DNA of 64,000 bases, taken from the NCBI RefSeq assembly GCF_017876575.1, contig NZ_JAGIOE010000001.1, forward strand, positions 2,294,001-2,358,000. The letters are read 5' to 3'. A program made the translations under genes and the position numbers. The stretch's first letter is position 1. Each line of letters begins with the position of its first letter. The notes below the pieces were generated by a model. That model saw only the letters and a program-made list of their open reading frames with translations. It was not told the origin of the DNA and made no database searches. This DNA is from Paeniglutamicibacter psychrophenolicus (GTDB lineage Bacteria > Actinomycetota > Actinomycetes > Actinomycetales > Micrococcaceae). Below are positions 51,856 through 60,165 of the stretch, in pieces.

Positions 51856-53373
51856 ATGCCGAAGCAGCCAGCATCGAAAAACGGTGTTCCGGCGAAGACC
51901 GCCGTTCCATCCGACGTCGTGCGCCCAACGCCTGCCAAGGCCGCCGCTGCGGCAGACGGCCCCGTGGCCGGGAAGCCCTCGCCGCCTGCTGGAACCACCA
52001 AGCCCGCTTCCCCCGTGAACACCGCACCCACGTCCGCGACCTCGACGAACGCAACGGCCCAGGTAGCTGCGGTGGAGACGAAAACGAAGCCAAGCCCGGC
52101 AACCATCGGCAAACCTGCCGGCTTTGTGGCGAAGCCCCCGATGCCGGGGACCCCCGTTGCGGCCAAGCCCAAGCCGGAAAAGGAAACCCCGGCGACGAAG
52201 CCGAACAACCAGAACCCTGCCCCCGCACAGCAGGCCGCAAGGACGCCCTCTCCGAAGACCGGCTCCGCGCCCAAGCCCGGACCGATTTCTCCCGCCCAGA
52301 CGGCGAAGGGCGGCAAGACTCCGGCAAACGCGCCGGCGGCAAACGTACCCGCGACAAAGAACACCCCGGGCCCCAAGCCCGCTGCCCCGAAGCAGGGTGC
52401 CAAGGCCCCCGCCGCACCCGGTTCGGCTACTTCCCCCGCGCAGGGCAAGCCCGGCGCCCCGGCAACCAAGCAGGCTCCGGCCCCGGCAGCCCGGCCCGCC
52501 GCAGGCAAGAAGCAGGATGAAAGGGCACAGCCAGGGACCACCGACAGACCGGCGAAGAGTCCGGGAGCTCGCGAGGAACCCGCAAAGAGCCAGCCCCAGG
52601 CCACCGCATCGTCCCCGACGGAAGCGGCATCGCGCCCGGCTGCGGCCACGCTGCCGGCCAAGGCCTCAAATGCCAAGCCGGCCCCCGTTAAATCCGAGGC
52701 CGCCGCGCCGGAACCGGAAGCCACTGCCGGCTCGGACAAGGCCGCAACGCCGGCACCCGGCACGGCCCAGGCACCGGATGCACCCGCGGGGGAACCCGAG
52801 GTCGCTGCCACAACCATGACAGCACCCGATGCCACGTCCCTTTCCCGGAACCGGGAAACCACGGCAACGGACAGGGAAAACCCGCAAACTGAATCCACGG
52901 TTGCCGAGGAACCCACGGGGGAGCAGCCCACGGCTGTTGCCCGGGACGCCGCAGTGCCCTCCCCGGCTGCCGAAGCGCCCCAGGGCGGCGCCTCCCGTGG
53001 CATCGTGGTTGCACTGATGGTCGTGTCGTTCGTCCTTGAGGTTGCGCTGCTCGGTGCGCTGGGAATTTGGGGCCTGGTGATGCTGCCCCTGAGCCCCGCG
53101 ATGTCGCTGATCGTCACCGTCGTTCCGTTGCTGGTCTTCTGGGGCGTTTTCATGTCGCCCAAGGCGAGCCTGCGATTGCCCCAGCCCTACCACGCGGTCT
53201 TGGCGCACTTGCTGTTTGCCACCGGTGCCGGGTTGCTGGCCATCGCCGGACAACCGGTCCTGGCGGTGTGCATGGGCGTGCTGACCGCCATCAGCCTGGC
53301 ACTTACCGTAGCCGTCCGTGGCCGGAACGTGGCCGGCGGCAAGAAAGCCACCGGGCGCCGCGCCGCACGCTAG
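51856..53373 (+). CDS. YrdB (DUF2568)-type membrane protein with a ~375-residue disordered N-terminus
   Basis: 505 aa. Residues 1 to about 375 are almost entirely Pro, Ala, Lys, Thr and Gly, with many AKPAPxPK-like repeats and no hydrophobic segment, so predicted disordered and basic. Residues about 380-490 form four membrane helices (IVVALMVVSFVLEVALLGAL, LIVTVVPLLVFWGVFM, AVLAHLLFATGAGLLAIA, PVLAVCMGVLTAISLALTVA) matching the small YrdB/DUF2568 family, normally about 110-120 aa. ATG 51856 is chosen for GAGG upstream and the lysine-rich MPKQPASK start; TTG-type starts to 51760 are less likely. The terminus ends GGKKATGRRAAR. Function unknown. Confidence 0.78.
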   Translation: MPKQPASKNGVPAKTAVPSDVVRPTPAKAAAAADGPVAGKPSPPAGTTKPASPVNTAPTSATSTNATAQVAAVETKTKPSPATIGKPAGFVAKPPMPGTPVAAKPKPEKETPATKPNNQNPAPAQQAARTPSPKTGSAPKPGPISPAQTAKGGKTPANAPAANVPATKNTPGPKPAAPKQGAKAPAAPGSATSPAQGKPGAPATKQAPAPAARPAAGKKQDERAQPGTTDRPAKSPGAREEPAKSQPQATASSPTEAASRPAAATLPAKASNAKPAPVKSEAAAPEPEATAGSDKAATPAPGTAQAPDAPAGEPEVAATTMTAPDATSLSRNRETTATDRENPQTESTVAEEPTGEQPTAVARDAAVPSPAAEAPQGGASRGIVVALMVVSFVLEVALLGALGIWGLVMLPLSPAMSLIVTVVPLLVFWGVFMSPKASLRLPQPYHAVLAHLLFATGAGLLAIAGQPVLAVCMGVLTAISLALTVAVRGRNVAGGKKATGRRAAR

Positions 53374-53454
53374 GACTCCGCGCGACGACTCCGCCCGGTG
53401 GTGCCCCCGTTCGACGGGAACCATTGGCGGGGAACACAACGGCACCCCGCGCGG

Positions 53455-53898
53455 TCACCAGGGCAGCAGGGACGCCAGCAGGCCGCCGAGAAGCCCGGCC
53501 GCCAGTCCGGCGCCAATGGTCAGCCCGGTGTAGGACACCGCCATCGCCCGGGCCCCGGAGCGCCACAGGGACACGGCCGCCACGATGAAGGTGCTCATGG
53601 TGCTCAGCCCCCCGCCCACGCCCAGGACAAGGGCCAGGACCAGCAGTCCCGGCCAGGAATCCAGGTCGCCCGGGTGCCAGGCGATTCCGTGGCGCGCGGC
53701 CCACGCTGCGCCCGCGCCGACCAACAGGCAGGCCAGGGAGTTTGCCAGAAGGATGCCCAGCGGAAAGATCCGCGTGCCCGGGGTGGCGCGTCGGTGTTGC
53801 GCGGCGGAGAGCAGGACATCGAGCAGGTAGCGCAGCAACGCCCCGAATGCCCCGGCCAGGGCAATGAGCAGGAAGCCGGCGGGGCCAAGTGCGTTCAT
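53455..53898 (-). CDS. crcB: CrcB-family fluoride channel, subunit 1
   Basis: 147 aa, four membrane helices. FGALLRYLLDV, PLGILLANSLACLLVG (with the conserved Asn) and GVGGGLSTMSTF are the Fluc family pattern, though the usual FTTFST triad reads LSTMST. Exports fluoride as a dual-topology dimer. Starts inside the stop of the second crcB gene (ATGA), so the two are translated together and probably pair as a heterodimer. Confidence 0.9.
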   Translation of the reverse strand: MNALGPAGFLLIALAGAFGALLRYLLDVLLSAAQHRRATPGTRIFPLGILLANSLACLLVGAGAAWAARHGIAWHPGDLDSWPGLLVLALVLGVGGGLSTMSTFIVAAVSLWRSGARAMAVSYTGLTIGAGLAAGLLGGLLASLLPW

Positions 53899-54455
53899 CC
53901 GGTCCCGCCCGCGTCCGGGGTGCCGGGGTGCTGCGTGCCGGCCACTGGTGCCGGCTCCACCGCTGCCCCGCGGTCCAACACCCGCTCCACCACGGCCATG
54001 GCCGCCCAGGCCGCCGCCACGCACAGCACCAGCGAGATCGCCAGATCCAGCACGGCGGCACCCGGGGCCGCGCCCAGGGCGAAGAGGACCAGGGCGGAGA
54101 ACGTCGTGAAGGCGCCCAGGAAGCCGGTGCCGATGCCGGCGCGCAGCCATCCCGGTCCGCGATGGGTCACCTGCCAGTAGCTGGTCAGTGCGCCCAGGGC
54201 GGCGGTGCCTGCGACGTTGATGGCCAAGGTGGCGGCGGGGAAACCGGGGCCGTCGGGGAACCACAGGCCCAGGCCGACGCGCAGGCCGGCACCGCACAGG
54301 CCGCCCACGGCGACCGCGGCAAGATTCCTGCCGGTGATCCGCGGTGCCTGCCTTGGTGGGGAGATGGTGGGTGGCGTGGCGTTGGAGAGCATCCCGCGGG
54401 TCGGCCTTGCGCTGCCCGGGGCCGCCCGCCCGCCCGGTTTCTTCGGCTGGTCCAT
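53895..54455 (-). CDS. crcB: CrcB-family fluoride channel, subunit 2
   Basis: Up to 186 aa. A hydrophilic N-terminal ~45 residues are followed by four helices with GGLCGAGLRVGL, PAATLAINVAGTAALG and GTGFLGAFTTFSAL, the canonical fluoride-pore motif. ATG 54455 gives the longer form; ATG 54392 (MLSNATPP) removes the first 21 residues. Fourth position of hisN-dtxR-crcB-crcB. No fluoride riboswitch fits in the 22 bases upstream. Confidence 0.88.
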   Translation of the reverse strand: MDQPKKPGGRAAPGSARPTRGMLSNATPPTISPPRQAPRITGRNLAAVAVGGLCGAGLRVGLGLWFPDGPGFPAATLAINVAGTAALGALTSYWQVTHRGPGWLRAGIGTGFLGAFTTFSALVLFALGAAPGAAVLDLAISLVLCVAAAWAAMAVVERVLDRGAAVEPAPVAGTQHPGTPDAGGTG

Positions 54456-54477
54456 TCCCTGCACCAGGTTCCGGCGG

Positions 54478-55119
54478 CTAGGAGTTGGTGGGCACGGGAA
54501 GCACCCACAGCATCGTCGCGTCGATGTCGGTGATCCTCGGATGCGGCAGTTCGATGGTGGCCCCGGGGGCAATGCCAAGCTCCGTGCACAGGCGCAGGAA
54601 CGCGGGGTCCTCGTCGCTGATCCGGGACACCACGGCGGCGGTGGCCGCGCCGTCCAGCTGGAAGCGGTCGAGGCGGATTGCCGGGGGCATCGCCAGGGCG
54701 CCGTCGGGCCCGGGGATCGGGTCCCCGTGCGGGTCGGCGGCCGGGTGGCCCAGGCGTGCGGCCAGCGCCTCGATGAAGCGGGTGGAGACGGTGTGCTCGA
54801 GCTGCTCGGCCTCCTCGTGCACCTCGTCCCAGGCGTAGCCGAGCTCCTTGAGCAGGAAGGTCTCGATGAGCCGGTGGCGGCGCACCACGGACAGCGCGGC
54901 CAGCCGTCCGGCCTCGGTGAACGTGATGGCACCGTAGGGCGGGTGGACCAACAGGTCCTTGCCGGCCAGCTTGGAGACCATCGAGGTCGCGGAGGCCGGG
55001 GCCACGCCCAGCTGCGAGGCGATGTTCCCGGTGGTCACCGGGTCGTTCTCCCACTCGGTCAGTGCGTAGAGCGCCTTGAGGTAGTTTTCCTCGCTGGAGG
55101 TCAGCGGTGCCGGATGCAT
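54478..55119 (-). CDS. DtxR/MntR-family metal-dependent regulator
   Basis: 213 aa. N-terminal winged helix (ENYLKALYALTEWE, then GNIASQLGVAPASATSMVSKLAGKDL), metal-binding dimerisation region (RRHRLIETFLLKELGYAWDEVHEEAEQLEH) with the His and Glu ligands, and a FeoA/SH3-like C-terminal domain. Represses iron or manganese genes when metal is bound; which metal cannot be told. The start overlaps the hisN stop (TAATG), and crcB follows 22 bases later, an unusual link between metal sensing and fluoride export. Confidence 0.93.
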   Translation of the reverse strand: MHPAPLTSSEENYLKALYALTEWENDPVTTGNIASQLGVAPASATSMVSKLAGKDLLVHPPYGAITFTEAGRLAALSVVRRHRLIETFLLKELGYAWDEVHEEAEQLEHTVSTRFIEALAARLGHPAADPHGDPIPGPDGALAMPPAIRLDRFQLDGAATAAVVSRISDEDPAFLRLCTELGIAPGATIELPHPRITDIDATMLWVLPVPTNS

Positions 55120-55919
55120 TAGCGGCCGGCGTTCAGGATTTCCAGTGCGGCGTCGTGCACCAGGGAATTGCTGGCCACGGCGTTGCCGCCGTTGCAGCCA
55201 TCGACGCCCTCCACCGAGGTGAAGCGGCCCCCGGCCTCGCGCACGATCGGCACCAGGGCGGCCATGTCGTAGAGGTTCAGCTCCGGCTCGGCGGCCAGGT
55301 CCACGGCACCCTCGGCGACCATGCAGTAGGACCAGAAGTCCCCGTAGGCGCGGGTGCGCCACAGCGAGTCGGTCAGCTCGATGAAGTTCTCGCGCTGCCC
55401 GCGTTCCTTCCAACCGGTCAGCGAGGAGTAGGACATCGAGGCGTCCTCGAGCTTGGCCACCGAGGAGACCTTCAGCTTGTGGGCGCTGGCCATGGAGCGG
55501 CCGGTGTAGGCGCCCATGTCCTTCGCGGCCCACCAGCGGCGGTTCAGCGCCGGGGCGGAGACCAGCCCGACGACCGGCTCCCCGTCGTCGATCAGCGCAA
55601 TCAGCGTGGCCCAGACAGGCACTCCGCGCACGAAGTTCTTGGTCCCGTCGATCGGGTCGATCACCCAGTGCCGGCTGGACTTGCCGGTGGTGCCGAATTC
55701 CTCGCCGGTGATCGCATCGCGGGGCCGGGCACGGGAGATGTGTGAGCGGATGGCTTCCTCGGCCGCCTTGTCCGCGTCCGAGACCGGGGTCAAATCCGGC
55801 TTGGTCTCCACGACCAGGTCGACGGCGTTGAAGCGCGAGAGGGTCAGGGCATCGACAGAGTCGGCGATGACGTGGGCCAGGCGCAGGTCATCGTTATAGG
55901 TCATCACATCGGTGTTCAT
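55119..55919 (-). CDS. hisN: Inositol monophosphatase-family phosphatase, HisN-type
   Basis: 266 aa. Metal and phosphate site [19 protein letters not shown], plus GEEFG and the C-terminal [18 protein letters not shown] motif. The '[14 protein letters not shown]' sequence favours histidinol-phosphate phosphatase (last phosphatase step of histidine synthesis) over inositol phosphatase. ATG 55919 ([10 protein letters not shown]) is preferred over the frame start at 55967. Head of a four-gene unit with dtxR and two crcB genes. 114 bases separate it from rsgA. Confidence 0.88.
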   Translation of the reverse strand: MNTDVMTYNDDLRLAHVIADSVDALTLSRFNAVDLVVETKPDLTPVSDADKAAEEAIRSHISRARPRDAITGEEFGTTGKSSRHWVIDPIDGTKNFVRGVPVWATLIALIDDGEPVVGLVSAPALNRRWWAAKDMGAYTGRSMASAHKLKVSSVAKLEDASMSYSSLTGWKERGQRENFIELTDSLWRTRAYGDFWSYCMVAEGAVDLAAEPELNLYDMAALVPIVREAGGRFTSVEGVDGCNGGNAVASNSLVHDAALEILNAGR

Positions 55920-56033
55920 GGGCTTAAACCTATCCCACCGCGCCCCGCCGGCCTTGCAGGATGCCACCGGGGGCCCGGCAAATGCGGCGAATCGCCGGTG
56001 CCCGGGCCCGGAGGCACACCCGGGGCCCCGTGG

Positions 56034-57137
56034 CTAGGCGGTGCCCAGTTCCTTGGCCTCGGCGGTTTCGTCCTGCCCCAGCAGCCGGCGGTAGGACTCC
56101 AGCCGGGCAATGCCCACCGGACCGGCCTCGCCGGAGGCCACCCACGCATCCAGCGCGCACTTGGGCTCGGTGGCCTTGTGCGTGCAGCCGCGGGCGCACT
56201 GGTTGGCGACCGGAACCAGGTCGTCGAAGGCGTTGAGGATGTTCTCCGGGTCCACCAGCGCCAGCCCGAAGGAGCGGATGCCGGGGGTGTCGATGATCCA
56301 CGAGCCGGCCGGGGCGTCGTCGATGCGCAGCGCCAGGGCCGAGGAGGAGGTGTGGCGCCCGCGCCCGGTGACGGCGTTGACGTTGCCGGTGGCCCGCTGG
56401 GCGCCGGTGAGCGCGTTGACCAGCGTGGACTTGCCCACGCCGGAGTGCCCGATGACCACCGAGACCTTGGAGGCGAGCATCTCGCGCAGCTCCTCCACCG
56501 GGGTGCCGGCCAGCCGGGCCGAGAGCCCGTCTGCGGAGCGCGCGTCGATGCCGGTGGCCGACTCGTCGGTGGTGCGCGAGACCACGATGTCGATGTCCAG
56601 GTGCCGGTAGTTCTCCAGGAACGGTTCCGGGTCGCGCACATCGGCCTTGGTGATGCACAGCAGCGGGTGGATGCCCGCGTCGAAGGCCGCGACGATGGCC
56701 CGGTCGATGAAGCCGGTGCGCGGCTCCGGGTTGGCCGCGGCCACGACGATCACCAGCTGGTCGACGTTGGCCACCACGACGCGTTCGACCGGGTCGGTGT
56801 CGTCGGCGCTGCGGCGCAGGAGGGTGGATCGGTCCTGGATGCGCACCAGGCGGGCCAGGGTGTCCGGTTCCCCGGAGGTGTCGCCCACCAGGGCCACGAA
56901 GTCCCCGGGCACCACCGGGTTGCGGCGCAGCTCGCGGGCGCGGGCGGCGATCACGATCCGCTCCTGCTCGGTGTCCTCGTCGAGGATTGCGCGGTAACGG
57001 CCGCGGTCCACCGTGATGATGCGCCCGATCAGCGCGTCCTCGTAGGCGGGGCGGTCCTTGGTGCGGGGTCGTGAGCCTTTTTTGTTGGGGCGGATGCGGA
57101 CATCCGATTCGTCCCAGTCCCGTGTGCTGCGTGTCAT
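56034..57137 (-). CDS. rsgA: Ribosome small-subunit GTPase RsgA
   Basis: 367 aa. Circularly permuted GTPase: the G4 motif ITKAD comes before the P-loop GHSGVGKST and G3 DTPGIRSFGL. N-terminal OB fold, C-terminal zinc site CARGCTHKATEPKC. Assists late 30S maturation. It starts 4 bases after the aroA stop, in the arrangement aroA-rsgA found next to sigR-rsrA in actinobacteria. Confidence 0.94.
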   Translation of the reverse strand: MTRSTRDWDESDVRIRPNKKGSRPRTKDRPAYEDALIGRIITVDRGRYRAILDEDTEQERIVIAARARELRRNPVVPGDFVALVGDTSGEPDTLARLVRIQDRSTLLRRSADDTDPVERVVVANVDQLVIVVAAANPEPRTGFIDRAIVAAFDAGIHPLLCITKADVRDPEPFLENYRHLDIDIVVSRTTDESATGIDARSADGLSARLAGTPVEELREMLASKVSVVIGHSGVGKSTLVNALTGAQRATGNVNAVTGRGRHTSSSALALRIDDAPAGSWIIDTPGIRSFGLALVDPENILNAFDDLVPVANQCARGCTHKATEPKCALDAWVASGEAGPVGIARLESYRRLLGQDETAEAKELGTA

Positions 57138-57141
57138 GTGC

Positions 57142-58467
57142 TTAGTGTGCGGCCTTTCCGCTGGCGGCCAGCGTGGTCCAAAGTTCGGGGAAGTCGGGCA
57201 TGGTCTTGGCGGTGGTTCCGATGTCCAGGACCTTCACCCCGGGCACGGCCAGGCCGATGATGGCCCCGGCGGTTGCCATGCGGTGGTCGGCGTAGGTCGC
57301 GAACTCCCCGCCGTGCAGCGGGGCCGGTTCGATCAGCAGCCCGTCCGCCAGTTCGGTGGCACTGCCGCCGAGGTTGTTGATCTCGGTCACCAGCGCGGCG
57401 AGCCGGTCGGTCTCGTGCCCGCGCAGGTGCGCGATGCCGGTGAGCCGGGAGGGGCCGGTGGCCAGGGCGCAGATGGCAGCGAGCGTGGGGGCGAGCTCGG
57501 AGGCGTCCGCGTAGTCGATGCCGGAGATCTCCGCCGGGCCGGTGAGCTCCAGGGTGCCGTCCGCGTGGTGCGTGATGCTCGCGCCCATGCGGGTGAGGAT
57601 GGTGCGCCACTGGTCGCCGACCTGGGTGGTGGAGGTGGGCCAGTGCGGGACGCGGACCGTTCCTCCGGTGACCATGGCTGCGGCCAGGAAGGGACCGGCG
57701 TTGGACAAATCCGGTTCCATGGTGCGCTCGAAGGCGCTGATGTTTCCGGGTTCGACCTTCCAGCTGCGCTCGTCGGGGCGGGTGATCACCACGCCGAGCT
57801 CGCGCAGCGTCGCAACGGTCATCTCGATGTGGTCGGGGCTGGCGATGCGGCCGGCGGCGGCGGTGATTTCCAGCCCGTGCTCGGTGCGCGCGGCAACCAG
57901 CAGCAGGGCGGAAATGAACTGCGAGGAACCCGAAGCGTCGACCGTGATCCGGCCCCCGGCCAGGGACCCGGTGCCGGTGACGGTGGCAGGCAGCAGGCCC
58001 GGTTCGCCGTGCTCGGCCAGCGGGACGCCGAGGTCGGACAGCGCGTTGAGCACCGGGGCCATGGGGCGCAGCCGGGCGTGCGGGTCGCCGTCGAAGGTGA
58101 AGGAGCCTCGGGCCAGGGCGGCCAGCGGGGGAACGAAGCGCATGACGGTCCCGGCCAGCCCGCAGTCGATGTCGACCCGGCCCATGTCGGCGCCCAGGTC
58201 CATGGGGGTGATGAGCAGCTCCAGGGTTCCGTCCGCCACCTGGCGGGTTTCGATGCCGGTGCCCAGGGCGCGCAGGGCGCCGATCATCAGGTCGGAGTCG
58301 CGCGAGGCCAGCGCGTTGGAGATGCGCGAGGGGCCCTCGGCCAGGGCGGCGAGCAGAAGATACCGGTTGGTCAACGACTTGGACGCCGGAACGATGACGG
58401 TTCCGTCAACGGGGAGTTCGGGGTGCGGGGCGTCCCACGCGGTGTCCAGGGTCTCTTGGGTGCTCAA
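57142..58467 (-). CDS. aroA: 3-phosphoshikimate 1-carboxyvinyltransferase (EPSP synthase)
   Basis: 441 aa. Joins phosphoenolpyruvate to shikimate-3-phosphate in aromatic amino acid synthesis. Motifs: VPASKSLTNRYLLLAALA, DCGLAGTVMRFVPPLAAL and FATYADHRMATAGAI. The 'LAGTVMRF' segment differs from the LGNAGTAMR of class I enzymes, as in other actinobacteria. TTG 58467 has GGAGG 6 bases upstream, a clear non-ATG start. Divergent from sigR. Confidence 0.94.
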   Translation of the reverse strand: MSTQETLDTAWDAPHPELPVDGTVIVPASKSLTNRYLLLAALAEGPSRISNALASRDSDLMIGALRALGTGIETRQVADGTLELLITPMDLGADMGRVDIDCGLAGTVMRFVPPLAALARGSFTFDGDPHARLRPMAPVLNALSDLGVPLAEHGEPGLLPATVTGTGSLAGGRITVDASGSSQFISALLLVAARTEHGLEITAAAGRIASPDHIEMTVATLRELGVVITRPDERSWKVEPGNISAFERTMEPDLSNAGPFLAAAMVTGGTVRVPHWPTSTTQVGDQWRTILTRMGASITHHADGTLELTGPAEISGIDYADASELAPTLAAICALATGPSRLTGIAHLRGHETDRLAALVTEINNLGGSATELADGLLIEPAPLHGGEFATYADHRMATAGAIIGLAVPGVKVLDIGTTAKTMPDFPELWTTLAASGKAAH

Positions 58468-58836
58468 CGGCTGCCTCCGGGTCTCGGGTGTGCCGCGGGA
58501 ATTGGCCCGCGGCGGGGGAATGGGGGTCGGGAATGGGGGTCATGGGCGGTGGCGGCGCCGTTGCCGCCGGCGGTGGATTCGCGCCGGATGCGCAAAACCA
58601 CCTGCGAAGGGGGAACACCTGGAGCCGGTGCCGCTGGGGGCCGGGCCCGTGGGCCGGCGATCGGTGTCCCCTCGTGGCCCCAATTCTAGCCGCAGGCGGG
58701 GCCCGGGCGTGGAATAGAGTCGCGGGCTTGCGTGTTACCCCCTGTATGGCGTGAACCGCGCAACGCGCAACAACCGCTGGCGCGGGAAGCCGCGCCAGCG
58801 TCAAACAACGATTCCAAGGCAAGAGGCGGAGGACAT
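58468..58836. other. 369-base divergent region between aroA and sigR
   Basis: No gene supported. It contains a run of G-rich repeats (GGGAATGGGGGTC twice near 58517-58548), the SigR-type promoter described next, and a ~90-base sigR leader. An aroA promoter must lie here on the minus strand but is not recognisable to me. Confidence 0.45.
58711..58736 (+). promoter_or_regulatory. SigR-dependent promoter of sigR
   Basis: GGAAT (58711-58715), 18 bases, then GTT (58734-58736). This is exactly the SigR/SigH consensus GGAAT-N18-GTT. It is 100 bases before the sigR start and implies autoregulation under thiol-oxidative stress. Confidence 0.82.
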
Positions 58837-59556
58837 ATGGGAGTATTGCAGCTCGAAGCCCCGGCCCCGAGTGCGTCGCGGCTACGCGTAGACTGGGCCG
58901 TGATGACCGAGAATATACAGGGCACCGACACTGTACCGGTAGCCGATGAGACCGAAGCACAACGCCGCGAGCGCTTCGAGCGCGACGCACTGCAATATGT
59001 CGACCAGCTCTATTCCGCGGCCATGCGCATGGCGCGCAACCCCGCGGATGCCGAGGACCTGGTCCAGGAGGCCTACACCAAGGCGTATTCGGCCTTCCAC
59101 CAGTACAAGCCCGGGACCAACCTGAAGGCCTGGCTGTACCGGATCCTGACCAACACCTACATCAACCTCTACCGCAAGCGCCAGCGCGAGCCGCTGCGCA
59201 CCGGGACGGACACCGTCGAGGATTGGCAGATGGCCAAGGCCGCGGAGCACACGCCCGCCGGGCTGCGCTCGGCCGAGGTCGAGGCCCTGGACCACCTGCC
59301 GGACTCGGACGTGAAGAACGCGCTGCAGTCCATTGCCGAGGAGTTCCGGTTGGCGGTGTACTTCGTGGACGTCGAGGGTTTCCCCTACAAGGATGCCGCG
59401 GAGATCCTCGGTGTGCCGATCGGCACGGTGATGTCGCGGTTGCACCGGGGACGAAAACAATTGCGAGAACTGCTCGCCGACTATGCGCATGAGCGCGGGA
59501 TCGGTGTGGCACAAAGGACCCAAGGGGCACCCACGCCCGGAGCGGAGAAGAAATAA
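58837..59556 (+). CDS. sigR: RNA polymerase ECF sigma factor SigR/SigH
   Basis: 239 aa. Region 2: [21 protein letters not shown] and [19 protein letters not shown]; region 4: [20 protein letters not shown] and [19 protein letters not shown]. Directs RNA polymerase to thioredoxin-type and other disulfide-stress genes. ATG 58837 has GGAGG 4 bases upstream; an internal ATG at 58903 (MTENIQGTD) gives the conventional shorter form. In Streptomyces coelicolor two SigR forms differ at exactly this end, the longer being stress-induced and unstable. Overlaps rsrA (TAATG). Confidence 0.94.
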   Translation: MGVLQLEAPAPSASRLRVDWAVMTENIQGTDTVPVADETEAQRRERFERDALQYVDQLYSAAMRMARNPADAEDLVQEAYTKAYSAFHQYKPGTNLKAWLYRILTNTYINLYRKRQREPLRTGTDTVEDWQMAKAAEHTPAGLRSAEVEALDHLPDSDVKNALQSIAEEFRLAVYFVDVEGFPYKDAAEILGVPIGTVMSRLHRGRKQLRELLADYAHERGIGVAQRTQGAPTPGAEKK

Positions 59557-59822
59557 TGGGGGACTGCCAGTCATTGGGAGACTGCGACGACAAACGCATC
59601 GTGCGTCTGTACGAGTACCTTGACGGAGCGTTGTCGCTGCAGGACCTCTCGGAGGTCAAGGCCCACCTGGAGCACTGTGCCGAGTGCACCGAGGAATACG
59701 ACCTGGAGTGCATCATCCGCTCCGTCGTGCGACGCAGCTGCCAGGAGATCGCGCCGGACACGCTGAAGTCGAAGATCATCACCCGGATTTCCGAGATCCG
59801 GGTCGAATCGGGCCACGCCTAG
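59556..59822 (+). CDS. rsrA: Redox-sensing zinc anti-sigma factor RsrA
   Basis: 88 aa. The ZAS motif HLEHCAEC places His37, Cys41 and Cys44 at the same numbers as in S. coelicolor RsrA; Cys10 and Cys4 at the N-terminus can supply the fourth ligand, and Cys52 and Cys62 are also present. Binds zinc and SigR when reduced, and releases SigR on disulfide formation. Translationally coupled to sigR; followed by a terminator. Confidence 0.94.
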   Translation: MGDCQSLGDCDDKRIVRLYEYLDGALSLQDLSEVKAHLEHCAECTEEYDLECIIRSVVRRSCQEIAPDTLKSKIITRISEIRVESGHA

Positions 59823-59871
59823 AAACGTCGGCGAGACCAATCCACGCCCGCCACCAGGCGCCGGGCACGCA

Positions 59872-59926
59872 AGAGGGCCGGAGTTCGTTTCATCGTCAGC
59901 TGACGATCAACGGGCTCCGGCCCTCT
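59872..59926. terminator. Terminator after rsrA
   Basis: AGAGGGCCGGAG (59872-59883) pairs with CTCCGGCCCTCT (59915-59926); the loop contains the palindrome TCGTCAGCTGACGA. Can serve both rsrA and the convergent bS22-like gene. Confidence 0.85.
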
Positions 59927-59986
59927 GGTCTTCCGGGTGCGGTGTTCCTGCGGTCTGTGCCCGCGGGGAACACCGCCGCGTCCGGC

Positions 59987-60061
59987 TTAGGTGTTGGGGC
60001 GCTTGCCGTGGTTGGCTCCGCCGCGCTTGCGATCCTTACGCTTACGTGCACGTTTGCTCAT
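59987..60061 (-). CDS. bS22-like ribosomal micro-protein (AURKAIP1/COX24 domain), 24 aa
   Basis: ATG 60061 with AAGGAG 7 bases upstream and TAA at 59987. The 24-aa product begins MSKRARKRKDRKRGGANHGK and is half Lys/Arg. It matches the very short actinobacterial ribosomal protein bS22 seen in mycobacterial ribosome structures, whose family is named after mitochondrial AURKAIP1/COX24. Usually missed by gene callers because of its size. Confidence 0.92.
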   Translation of the reverse strand: MSKRARKRKDRKRGGANHGKRPNT

Positions 60062-60165
60062 GTGAGGACTCCTTTGCAATTCCTGGTCCCAAGTTGGACT
60101 TTCCCCAGTCTGTCATATACACGCGGCCGGACCCAAGAATATAAGTACGCCGCGAGAAAAATGTG

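Noticed and set aside
54456-54477. Fluoride riboswitch upstream of crcB
   Set aside because: Only 22 bases separate dtxR from crcB; no room.
58517-58640. Other SigR-like promoters (GGGAAT and GGGAAC motifs) before sigR
   Set aside because: Spacing to the nearest GTT does not give 18-19 bases, unlike the exact site at 58711-58736.
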